Shown: in pieces, positions 55,578-64,000 of the stretch
Position numbering within the stretch: the first letter of the stretch is position 1
How the letters are laid out: every line of letters starts with the position of its first letter
Origin: Halobacteriovoraceae bacterium
Lineage (GTDB): Bacteria; Bdellovibrionota; Bacteriovoracia; Bacteriovoracales; Bacteriovoracaceae
Assembly (NCBI GenBank): GCA_002713145.1
Contig: PAVS01000020.1
Span: forward strand, 1-64,000
Reading direction: 5' to 3'
Length of the DNA: 64,000 nt
Notes under the pieces: model-generated
What the model saw: only the letters and a program-made list of their open reading frames with translations
The model's database searches: none
Told to the model about the DNA's origin: nothing
Position numbers and translations under genes: made by a program

Positions 55578-56041
55578 AGCTTGGCCACAAACCTGGCTTT
55601 AAACTCCACATGATTTTCTTCTCTGCCACTTGTTCGAATCGAAGACGACACATTTATGCGACCGACCCCTCGGGCCTTTAGCATTTTAAAAAACCTCTCA
55701 CGTTCTTTATCCGCCACGTAAGAGATCGCAAAAAAATCTTTATCAACAGGTCTCAGGTAATCAACTTTTGAGTTTTGAATCACAAGGGATTCAAACTCCA
55801 CTTCATGTGTGTTCAACAAATGATGAACAAGAAGATAACAAGACAGAATACAAACGGTATTTAAACTTCCACCAAAAGCGGTACCTTCATAATTGATATT
55901 GGCATTGAGAGGAGCTCCTACCGTGAGAGAATTAGGTGAAATGTTGTCAATTTCCACATCCATCCCCTTAACCACAGGAATTGAGTCTAGCAGTTTTTGT
56001 TTATAAATCTCTTGTAATTCCATAAATTCGACCCTTTGCAA
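55574..56041 (-). CDS. YiiD C-terminal-type thioesterase
   Basis: NINYEGTAFGGSLNTVCILSCYLLVHHLL. Confidence 0.75.
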   Translation of the reverse strand: MQRVEFMELQEIYKQKLLDSIPVVKGMDVEIDNISPNSLTVGAPLNANINYEGTAFGGSLNTVCILSCYLLVHHLLNTHEVEFESLVIQNSKVDYLRPVDKDFFAISYVADKERERFFKMLKARGVGRINVSSSIRTSGREENHVEFKARFVAKL

Positions 56042-56106
56042 GCTTTCATTGTACCACAGTCCTTACTTGCTTGTAAGGGATTTAAAATAGGTTAAAATAG
56101 TTCTCC

Positions 56107-57471
56107 ATGAATGCACTGATGATATCTAAGCAAATTCAAGTCTCCCTTGAGTACAAAAAATCTTTTGAAGCCAACTATGTTGGACTTAAGGTGAGTATTG
56201 TTCAATCAGAAGAGGAAGCTCTCGAATATTTTGTAAACAATCCTGATATCGCGTTTTTTATTTTGGACGTGGAGTACACCGATAAAATAGATAATTTACT
56301 CTCAAAGCTCATTGATTTATCTGGCAAAAGACCTATTGTCCTTTTTGGTAGCTCAGAGAAATTACAAAAGGTCAGCAAACGTGAACTGATTAAAAATGAA
56401 GAAAATTATGTGATCACAAGCTCTGATGAGAATGACAAAATTAAAGAAGTGATCATGAATGCCATTGCTTGGTATCAGAAAAAGTTTAGAGACCTAAGCT
56501 CTCTTGCGGCCAATGACAGAGATTATCTTCCAATGAAACTTAGAAATTTATATTTTTTTGAGCGCTCCCCTAATGATCTTTATGTCAAAATTAGTGATCA
56601 CCGCTATATGCTTACCTTTGAAAAAGATGCTCCTCTAGCCGAGTATCAAATCAGAAAACTCTCTCAGCGAAGAATTAAAATTCTTTATATCGATAAAGAT
56701 AGGCATATTAAGTTTCTGGAAGAATCTATGGAGCAGGCCATGCTCTTTTTTAAACAGTCCAAAGAACTCAATAAAAAAGTGATCACAGCTCACTTGCGCT
56801 CCACAGCTCTGCTTCAAGATTATATTGTAAATGTGGGAGTCACTGACGAAGTTAATAAATTTATCGACGCTCTGATAGATCATATTTGTCTGGTCTTCGA
56901 AAAAGAAATGACTCTCAAAAAATTAACCGAAGAATATCAATATACATTTAAAAGTAATATTTCACGTTCACTTTTGAGTGCCTATTTCTGCTTTTTTCTG
57001 ATCAGGGCCATGGGTTGGCGTTCTCTAACAGTGAAGAGAAAATTTATATTTGCCTCCCTCATCCAAGATGCGTTCGTTGATAATGATGAACTTTCTCGGG
57101 TGAGAACAGAAGATGAGTTAGTTGAAGATAATTTTACGGTTGAAGAACGAGCCAACTATCCAGAACATCCCCGCCAAATCGCAGAGCTGGCCAGGCAGTT
57201 CATTCAATTTCCCGATGTGGACTTTTTACTTGAACATCACCATGAACTCCCCAATAGAAATGGCTTTCCCGCCACTCCCTCTCCCTCCGAGATGCAAATG
57301 GCGGTCTGTCTTTTTAATACCGCTTCAAACTTTGCCCGTGATGTGGATGGTCTTCCCTTTAAGCTCGCCAATCTTCAGAAAGTTTTTAAATACTATTACA
57401 GTAAGAAATTTAATGTAGGTAATTTCAAAGAACCGATCGCTCAGCTCAAAAAAATAGTGATGCTTAGTTAG
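56107..57471 (+). CDS. REC-like + degenerate HD-GYP-like protein
   Basis: QD in place of HD (ASLIQDAF); HHHELPNRNGFPATPS resembles the HD-GYP HHE..GxGYP region. Confidence 0.65.
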   Translation: MNALMISKQIQVSLEYKKSFEANYVGLKVSIVQSEEEALEYFVNNPDIAFFILDVEYTDKIDNLLSKLIDLSGKRPIVLFGSSEKLQKVSKRELIKNEENYVITSSDENDKIKEVIMNAIAWYQKKFRDLSSLAANDRDYLPMKLRNLYFFERSPNDLYVKISDHRYMLTFEKDAPLAEYQIRKLSQRRIKILYIDKDRHIKFLEESMEQAMLFFKQSKELNKKVITAHLRSTALLQDYIVNVGVTDEVNKFIDALIDHICLVFEKEMTLKKLTEEYQYTFKSNISRSLLSAYFCFFLIRAMGWRSLTVKRKFIFASLIQDAFVDNDELSRVRTEDELVEDNFTVEERANYPEHPRQIAELARQFIQFPDVDFLLEHHHELPNRNGFPATPSPSEMQMAVCLFNTASNFARDVDGLPFKLANLQKVFKYYYSKKFNVGNFKEPIAQLKKIVMLS

Positions 57472-58826
57472 ACTTCTATTTGTCCAAATGCTTCAACAAT
57501 TTTTTTATAAGTATGATTTTTGAATTTCTGTTGGAGATGAGCCTGCATCTTTTCTTTATCTAATTCAAATTTTTGAAGGGAGTCTTTGGTTAATTCCAAA
57601 ACCACCATGGCCACTTCTTCAGCAATGATCATAATTTTTGAAAGTGGTGAGATATCATCTTTAAAAGTTGTCGCAAACCCTTCCCCACTGGTCATCCCAT
57701 GGTGTTGAGTGATGATCATATCTGCCCCCATGGGGCACTTAGGAAAAGTTTTAATAAGCTGGCCTGCTTTTTTTGCGTGCTCTAATACGATTTGTTTATC
57801 TTTTTCATCTACATCATCCCTGAAGAGAAGATCTTCCTCTCCTACCGCATCAGGATATTTTTTAAACACGGGAACAAGATAAATATCATGAAAGAAAAAA
57901 GAAAAAGCGACTTTATTCGCCTGCTCTTCTGAGCCCCAAGAAATATTCTTAATAATTTGAGTGGCGATATAAGTGGATATAATGGAATGCTTGTAACAAA
58001 TATCCCCTTTATCTTCGAGGAGCATTTTAAGAAGGTTTTTCAATTTAGGAACATCTTTAACCGTTTCTCTAATCGACATAACACAAGCCTTGCTGACTTC
58101 GGCCATTTTCTCAGAGATCTCTTCACTGGCAAAGACTTCTTCAGCGACAACATTCATTCCTTGTTTAGTTAATTCAACTCTCTCTTCTGTTGATATATCA
58201 TCACGAGAGAGCTCACTGACAACAGAGGCAGAGGCTTGATTGATAAAATGCAGTCGATGCTTAGAATCAATATAGAGTTCATTTACATCTTGTTCTGTAT
58301 ATTTTTGTATGGTTTCAGTAACGTCACTGCCTTCTTCTAGAATTTTAAAATACTCATATTCAAAATCTGCTTTTTGATTGCGAAAATAAACATCACAAAA
58401 TGTTTTATCCACCTGGGCCAATAGATTAATGGGAACGGGAAAGTATTCAGGAACAGCACGCTGGGCCATATCTTTAGCGGTGATTCCTAAAATCTTCGCC
58501 ATACTTTTAAGCAAAGCTTTAATCTCATAGCGATTCTCGATATAAATCGTTCGACCTTCATCTCTTTTTCGAACCCCGAGGACAATAACCGGTGTTTTTA
58601 GATTGTTTTCATTTAAATAAGTGAATAACTTCTCAAGAGATTTTTCCGTATTTCTGCCATCGATAAAGCTAATGATGGCGTCAATATTAGGAGCGTGCTC
58701 AAGTAATTTCAGAGCTTCACCCATAGTATTTTTTATAGTGACATTTGTCGCCACATAGGCGCGTAGATTCACCTCGTAAAGGGAGTTAACGACTTCGTTA
58801 TTGGATATCAGTATGGCTTGACTCAT
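57468..58826 (-). CDS. REC-like + HD-GYP-like protein
   Basis: CYKHSIIS, FFFHDIY, LEHAKKAGQ, ITQHHGMTSGEGF. Confidence 0.75.
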   Translation of the reverse strand: MSQAILISNNEVVNSLYEVNLRAYVATNVTIKNTMGEALKLLEHAPNIDAIISFIDGRNTEKSLEKLFTYLNENNLKTPVIVLGVRKRDEGRTIYIENRYEIKALLKSMAKILGITAKDMAQRAVPEYFPVPINLLAQVDKTFCDVYFRNQKADFEYEYFKILEEGSDVTETIQKYTEQDVNELYIDSKHRLHFINQASASVVSELSRDDISTEERVELTKQGMNVVAEEVFASEEISEKMAEVSKACVMSIRETVKDVPKLKNLLKMLLEDKGDICYKHSIISTYIATQIIKNISWGSEEQANKVAFSFFFHDIYLVPVFKKYPDAVGEEDLLFRDDVDEKDKQIVLEHAKKAGQLIKTFPKCPMGADMIITQHHGMTSGEGFATTFKDDISPLSKIMIIAEEVAMVVLELTKDSLQKFELDKEKMQAHLQQKFKNHTYKKIVEAFGQIEV

Positions 58827-58877
58827 TGTGCTACTTTGTTGTTATTTCAGTATAGTATAGCATGGATTGAAGTTTTC

Positions 58878-59126
58878 TTAATTTTTCGATGCGTCAAGAA
58901 ATTCCTTCAAATAATGAACGCATAAATCTAAAACTTCCCTAGGGTCATCATGGTTATAGAGGCTTTTAACATGGGAATATATTTTACCCGACTCGCTCTG
59001 TACGATATCAATTTCCGCATTGATGGCGTTGGATTGCTGATAAAGTGTTATTCGACCCACAAATGCCGGAGAGAGACCCTTGAGTTCGATAAGATGTTCT
59101 TGGGGAAACTCTGCTGATAATTGCAT
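58878..59126 (-). CDS. Small hypothetical protein
   Basis: 82-aa ORF. Confidence 0.55.
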   Translation of the reverse strand: MQLSAEFPQEHLIELKGLSPAFVGRITLYQQSNAINAEIDIVQSESGKIYSHVKSLYNHDDPREVLDLCVHYLKEFLDASKN

Positions 59127-59254
59127 CTACTCTCCTTTACCTCTCAATATTGATTTTGATCAACGACATTAGCATTTATATATGACAAAGTATATTCTGT
59201 GACTATAATATCAATTGTTTATCCAATTATTTTCTCGTTAAAACGGAGTTTTTT

Positions 59255-59920
59255 ATGCTGTCTATGCCAAAATATCTGACTGCTTCTATTGGCAAGAAGC
59301 AAATTATGGCCCTGACTGGTTTTGGTCTAGTTGGCTTCACCCTTGCCCACCTTTTGGGGAACTTTTTAATGTTTTTAGGCCCTGATGCATTTAATATGTA
59401 CGGTCACAAACTCACGAGTAACCCGCTTATTTATGTCGCAGAAGCTGGACTTCTCGGTATGTTTTTAGCCCATATTTTCTTGGCCGCATTTCTCACATTG
59501 GAAAATAAAAGTGCCCGGCCTGTAAAATATGAAATGAAAGTGAGAACAGGTCGCGGTGAAACTTTTGCCTCAGCGACTATGCCTTACACAGGTATGATTC
59601 TGCTCGTTTTTGTGATCCTCCATTTAATTAATTTTAAATATGGAGCTCATTACGAAACCACAGTCGATGATATCGTGATGCGAGATCTTTATAAACTCGT
59701 GGTCGAGTACTTTGCGAATATCTATTATGTTGTGTGGTATGTGATAGCTATGATTGCCCTGGGAATACATACATCACACGGGGTGCATTCTATGTTTCAG
59801 AGTCTTGGATTTAATCATCCAAAATATACACCACATCTTAAAACAATCGCACTTTTATACGGGTTGTTTGTAGCAGTTGGTTTTTCCAGTCTTGCTATTT
59901 TTTGTTACTTTCAAAATTAA
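59255..59920 (+). CDS. sdhC: Succinate dehydrogenase/fumarate reductase cytochrome b subunit
   Basis: TGFGLVGFTLAHLLGNFLMFLGPDAFNMYGHKL; upstream of sdhA/B. Confidence 0.93.
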   Translation: MLSMPKYLTASIGKKQIMALTGFGLVGFTLAHLLGNFLMFLGPDAFNMYGHKLTSNPLIYVAEAGLLGMFLAHIFLAAFLTLENKSARPVKYEMKVRTGRGETFASATMPYTGMILLVFVILHLINFKYGAHYETTVDDIVMRDLYKLVVEYFANIYYVVWYVIAMIALGIHTSHGVHSMFQSLGFNHPKYTPHLKTIALLYGLFVAVGFSSLAIFCYFQN

Positions 59921-59934
59921 TTTAGGAGAAATAT

Positions 59935-61854
59935 ATGGCCTTTAATTTAGATGCAAGAATTCCTGAAGGACCAATTCAAGAGAAATGGGAGCAGCATAAG
60001 TTTAAGTGTAAACTTGTAAACCCTGCTAACAAAAGAAAGTTTAGCGTCATCGTTGTTGGAACTGGACTTGCTGGAGGATCAGCAGCCGCTTCTCTAGCCG
60101 AGATGGGATATAATGTTAAATCATTTTGTTTCCAAGATTCACCTAGACGTGCTCACTCAATTGCGGCTCAAGGTGGGATCAACGCTGCTAAAAACTATCC
60201 CAACGATGGAGATAGTGTTTGGCGACTTTTTTATGATACGGTCAAAGGTGGAGATTATAGAGCGCGTGAAGCAAATGTTTATAGGCTCGCCCAAGTATCA
60301 AATAATATTATTGATCAATGTGTAGCTCAAGGTGTTCCTTTTGCTCGTGAGTATGGTGGATATTTGGCCAACCGTTCTTTCGGGGGAGCACAGGTTTCTA
60401 GAACGTTTTATGCCAGAGGGCAAACGGGTCAACAACTTCTTCTCGGTGCTTATTCAGCTATGATGAAAGAAGTGGCGAAGGGTAAAATTCAAATGTACAC
60501 CCGTCGCGATATACTTGATATCGTTATCATTGATGGCAAAGCTCGAGGTGTTATAGCTCGTGACCTTGTCACCGGAGATATTGAAAGACATGTAGCCGAT
60601 GCTGTGGTTTTGGCCACTGGTGGTTATGGTAATGTTTATTTTCTTTCTACCAATGCTATGGGAAGTAATGTTTCAGCTGCTTGGCGTGCTTATAAAAAAG
60701 GTGCTGGTTTTGCCAACCCTTGTTTTACACAAATTCACCCTACGTGTATTCCTGTTTCAGGAGATCACCAATCAAAATTAACTCTTATGAGTGAGTCACT
60801 TCGAAATGATGGTCGCGTTTGGGTACCAAAAGATAAAGATGATAAACGTCACCCGAACGATATACCGGATGAAGATCGGGATTATTATCTAGAGAGAATC
60901 TACCCTTCTTTTGGAAACTTAGTTCCCAGAGACGTAGCTTCTAGAAATGCTAAGAATCAAGCCGATGCGGGAAGAGGCGTTGGTGAATCAGGTCTAGCTG
61001 TCTACCTTGATTTTAGAGATGCGATTAAGCGCGATGGGCATGATGTGATTGCGGCTAAATATGGCAACCTTTTTGAGATGTACCAGCGTATTACTGATGA
61101 GTCTCCTTATGAACAACCCATGAGAATTTATCCAGCTGTTCACTACACTATGGGTGGGCTTTGGGTTGATTATAATCTTCAAACAACAGTTCCTGGACTT
61201 CATGCTATTGGGGAAGCTAACTTTTCTGAGCACGGAGCCAACAGGCTTGGAGCCTCAGCACTTATGCAAGGCCTTGCGGATGGGTACTTTATTCTTCCTT
61301 ACACACTAGGTAACTATCTTGGTTCTACAGAATTAAGTAAGGTGGATATTTCTCACCCTGAATTCCAGAAATCAGAAGACGCTGTTAAAGCGAAATTAAA
61401 TAAACTACTTGAGATTAATGGAACAAAATCTACTGATGAGTTTCACCGTGAACTTGGTCTTATCATGTGGGAACACGTAGGAATGAGTCGAAATGAAGCT
61501 GGCTTAAAAGCTGGGATTGAAAAAATTCAAAAGCTTCGCAGTGAGTTTTGGCAAGATCTTAAAGTTACAGGATCTGAAATTGGAATCAATAGAGAGTTAG
61601 AAAAAGCTGCTCGTGTGGCAGACTTTATTGAACTAGGTGAACTGATGGCACGAGATGCTCTTGAGCGTCCTGAGTCATGTGGAGGTCACTTTAGAGAAGA
61701 GTCACAAACGGAAGAAGGTGAAGCAAAACGTGATGATGAAAATTACGCCCACTCTGCAGTTTGGGAATATAAGGGTGATGATCAAGTTCCTGAGCGTCAC
61801 CGGGAAGAGCTTTCGTTTGAATATGTACCTTTAACTCAAAGAAGTTATAAATAA
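59935..61854 (+). CDS. sdhA: Succinate dehydrogenase flavoprotein subunit
   Basis: [75 protein letters not shown]. Confidence 0.97.
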   Translation: MAFNLDARIPEGPIQEKWEQHKFKCKLVNPANKRKFSVIVVGTGLAGGSAAASLAEMGYNVKSFCFQDSPRRAHSIAAQGGINAAKNYPNDGDSVWRLFYDTVKGGDYRAREANVYRLAQVSNNIIDQCVAQGVPFAREYGGYLANRSFGGAQVSRTFYARGQTGQQLLLGAYSAMMKEVAKGKIQMYTRRDILDIVIIDGKARGVIARDLVTGDIERHVADAVVLATGGYGNVYFLSTNAMGSNVSAAWRAYKKGAGFANPCFTQIHPTCIPVSGDHQSKLTLMSESLRNDGRVWVPKDKDDKRHPNDIPDEDRDYYLERIYPSFGNLVPRDVASRNAKNQADAGRGVGESGLAVYLDFRDAIKRDGHDVIAAKYGNLFEMYQRITDESPYEQPMRIYPAVHYTMGGLWVDYNLQTTVPGLHAIGEANFSEHGANRLGASALMQGLADGYFILPYTLGNYLGSTELSKVDISHPEFQKSEDAVKAKLNKLLEINGTKSTDEFHRELGLIMWEHVGMSRNEAGLKAGIEKIQKLRSEFWQDLKVTGSEIGINRELEKAARVADFIELGELMARDALERPESCGGHFREESQTEEGEAKRDDENYAHSAVWEYKGDDQVPERHREELSFEYVPLTQRSYK

Positions 61855-61861
61855 GGAGTCG

Positions 61862-62635
61862 ATGATGAGTGGAAATAAAACAATGACAATTCACTTAAAA
61901 GTCTGGAGACAAAAAAGCAAGAAAGACTCCGGTCACTTCGCTGAGTATACTTTAAACGAAGTCTCTCCAGATATGAGTTTTTTAGAAATGCTAGATGTTC
62001 TCAATGTACAACTGGTACGAGATGGTGGTGATCCCGTCGCTTTTGATCATGATTGCCGAGAAGGTATCTGTGGGATGTGCTCACTTATGATCAATGGCCA
62101 GGCCCATGGACCAGAAAAACTCACCACAACTTGTCAGTTGCATATGAGAAGTTTTGAAGATCAAGATACGATTGTTATTGAACCTTTTAGAGCTGGTGCT
62201 TTTCCTGTTCTCAAAGACCTTATGACTGACAGATCTTCATTTGATAAAGTTATTCAAGCAGGTGGTTACGTTTCAGTTAATACAGGAAACGCTCAAGACG
62301 CGAATAATATTCCTGTCCCCAAAGAAAATGCTGACCTTGCGATGGACGCAGCAGCTTGTATTGGTTGTGGAGCTTGTGTCGCGAGCTGTCCTAACGCCAG
62401 TGCCATGCTTTTTGCCAGTGCTAAAATCTCTCAATTGGCGCTTCTTCCCCAAGGGAAAGTTGAAGCCAGCAAAAGAGCCTCAAGCATGGTAGAAGCTATG
62501 GATGAAGCAGGTTTTGGAAATTGCTCCAATCATGCTGAATGTGAAGCTTCTTGTCCAAAAGGAATTAACCTCTCTAATATCGCTCGTATGAACAGAGAGT
62601 TTTTTAAAGCTAAGATTTTTTCAAGAAACGATTAA
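61862..62635 (+). CDS. sdhB: Succinate dehydrogenase iron-sulfur subunit
   Basis: [57 protein letters not shown]. Confidence 0.97.
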   Translation: MMSGNKTMTIHLKVWRQKSKKDSGHFAEYTLNEVSPDMSFLEMLDVLNVQLVRDGGDPVAFDHDCREGICGMCSLMINGQAHGPEKLTTTCQLHMRSFEDQDTIVIEPFRAGAFPVLKDLMTDRSSFDKVIQAGGYVSVNTGNAQDANNIPVPKENADLAMDAAACIGCGACVASCPNASAMLFASAKISQLALLPQGKVEASKRASSMVEAMDEAGFGNCSNHAECEASCPKGINLSNIARMNREFFKAKIFSRND

Positions 62636-62644
62636 TAAACTTGT

Positions 62645-62673
62645 TAGGGGCCATCTTTAGGATGGCCTTTTTT
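62645..62673 (+). terminator. Rho-independent terminator after sdhB
   Basis: GGGGCCATCtttaGGATGGCCTTTTTTA. Confidence 0.75.
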
Positions 62674-62675
62674 AT

Positions 62676-63800
62676 ATGAATCTTATCCATCAGCTCTCTG
62701 AGCAAATTCAAAAAAATATTATTACCACCCGTGATGGTAAATTTCTCCAAGCTGGAGACCATCAATTCCAAAGTTTTTGGACGAGAGATTTTTGTTGGGC
62801 AAGTTTTGGTCTTGTGGCGATCAAAGAATATGAAGTCGTTAAAAACCATCTCCAACATTTATTGGATCGTATGAATACACAAGGCCTTATCCCTCGAATC
62901 TTAGAAACAGGTCGCTCAGATAGAACCGTTGTATTGAATACGGTTTTTCGCTTCCTTCCGAGAAGGTATCTTATCTCAAAGCATAATAGGAAAATTAAAG
63001 CAGAACACTACGGAGAGCATGGAACTCTTTCCATTGATTCGAATGCTTTAGTGATTCTAGCTTTTATAAATTACGTGGAAGCATCAGGTGATCACAAATT
63101 CTTAGAAGATAATAAAGACAAACTTCTTCAATGTTTTAAATTCTATAAAAATCGCTTAGATAATGGACTTGTCTTCCAAAAAGAGTTTGAAGATTGGCAA
63201 GATAGTGCCAAACGTGCAGGCAAAACTTTTTATACTAACCTGCTCTATTTTCAAGCCTGTAAGAAGCTCTCTGAGCATGGAGTTATAGCTGCAAAGCTAG
63301 CTGAAATAAAAAGTAAAATTCATCGTACCTTTTTTACCAATGGACTCTACAGAAGCGTAGAACATTTAGATATTATGAGTACCGAAGCTAATTATCTCGC
63401 TATCATCTGGGATTTTCTCCCTGCTGACCAAGGGGCTAAAGTTTATAAGAAACTGGCTGCCCAAAAATTTCATAGCAAAGAATTTCCCCTTTGCTCTGTT
63501 CCCACATACCCATCCCATGAAATCTCCTGGACAACAAAAATTGTTGGTCTGAGTCGTTATCACGATCACATGCTGTGGTCTTGGATATTGGGCCTTAAAC
63601 TACTCGCAGCTAAAAAACTGAACCTTAGCTCGGAAACTCAGGCCCTTGAGAACTTACTGATTGAGCTCATCTCTGAAAACGAATTTTTATTTGAAATCTA
63701 CCGAGTAAATGACCTCACCCCTTTCAAAAATCCACTTTATTACTCAGAGCATCCATTCAGTTGGGGGCTAGGCATTAATCTTTGGGCGCTGAAGAGTTAA
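62676..63800 (+). CDS. Glycogen-debranching/six-hairpin glucosidase-like protein
   Basis: DHQFQSFWTRDFCWASFGL; IDSNALVILAFINYVEASGD; FEDWQDSAKRAGKTFYTNLLY. Confidence 0.7.
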   Translation: MNLIHQLSEQIQKNIITTRDGKFLQAGDHQFQSFWTRDFCWASFGLVAIKEYEVVKNHLQHLLDRMNTQGLIPRILETGRSDRTVVLNTVFRFLPRRYLISKHNRKIKAEHYGEHGTLSIDSNALVILAFINYVEASGDHKFLEDNKDKLLQCFKFYKNRLDNGLVFQKEFEDWQDSAKRAGKTFYTNLLYFQACKKLSEHGVIAAKLAEIKSKIHRTFFTNGLYRSVEHLDIMSTEANYLAIIWDFLPADQGAKVYKKLAAQKFHSKEFPLCSVPTYPSHEISWTTKIVGLSRYHDHMLWSWILGLKLLAAKKLNLSSETQALENLLIELISENEFLFEIYRVNDLTPFKNPLYYSEHPFSWGLGINLWALKS

Positions 63801-63914
63801 GCGCCCTTTCATTACCCAATAAGAGCTTTTTTTGATATGTTTGGCTTTAATAAGGGATAGTAAAGCTAGGGTTAATTATATGGCCGAAACGAGAGCAGAA
63901 GAACAGAACTATAT

Positions 63915-64000
63915 ATGAAAATTTTTTCAGAAAATTTCTTTATACACGCTCAAAAATGTGAAGGGTTTCTCAAAGAGATACTACAAACTGAATGTGGATT
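63915..64000 (+). CDS. N-terminus of a further CDS, truncated by window end
   Basis: MKIFSENFFIHAQKCEGFLKEILQTECGF; resembles the start of THUMP-type RNA methyltransferases but too short to assign. Confidence 0.35.
   Translation, partial: MKIFSENFFIHAQKCEGFLKEILQTECG

Noticed and set aside
1-64000. CRISPR array or retron
   Set aside because: No regularly spaced 23-45 bp direct repeats and no Cas- or reverse-transcriptase-like ORFs seen

Overview
The host looks like a Bacteriovoracales/Bdellovibrio-type bacterium. This is inferred from AT-rich coding style, an sdhCAB operon with a single cytochrome b subunit, and many secreted or lipoprotein ORFs; no phylogeny was run. The window has two halves. 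(1) ~1-41.36 kb is accessory DNA, best read as a tandem array of integrated elements next to the 3' end of the tmRNA gene (ssrA, complement 41358..41723). A 12-bp copy of the tmRNA 3' end (TGGTGGAGGTGG) recurs at 7320, 13492 and 41358. Beside each copy lies the same compound motif: TAGCCA repeats, then three exactly 10-bp-phased AGAC(A/T)(G/A) repeats. The array carries: a small island with a RepA-like ATPase and tyrosine integrase; an integrase-less copper island (cueR/copA/chaperone/ferredoxin reductase) with four 19-bp-spacer MerR-type promoters; and a ~28 kb ICE-like element with a VirB2-3-4-5-6-8-9-10-VirD4-like T4SS, a candidate oriT, two tyrosine recombinases, a type II R-M locus and a compact operon. 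That operon is the best candidate for an undescribed system: a RloC/PrrC-like Zn-hook ABC ATPase, translationally coupled (TAATG) to a stand-alone T4 Pnkp-type 3'-phosphatase, followed by two RX4H HEPN proteins, a stand-alone FtsH-protease-like HExxH protein and a small protein. (2) ~41.4-64 kb looks chromosomal: tmRNA, osmC, secreted proteins, an MBL hydrolase, a tandemly duplicated cassette of ~880-aa two-CxxCH proteins, a trypsin-like protease, a convergent HD-GYP-like pair (one degenerate), sdhCAB and a glucosidase-like gene.
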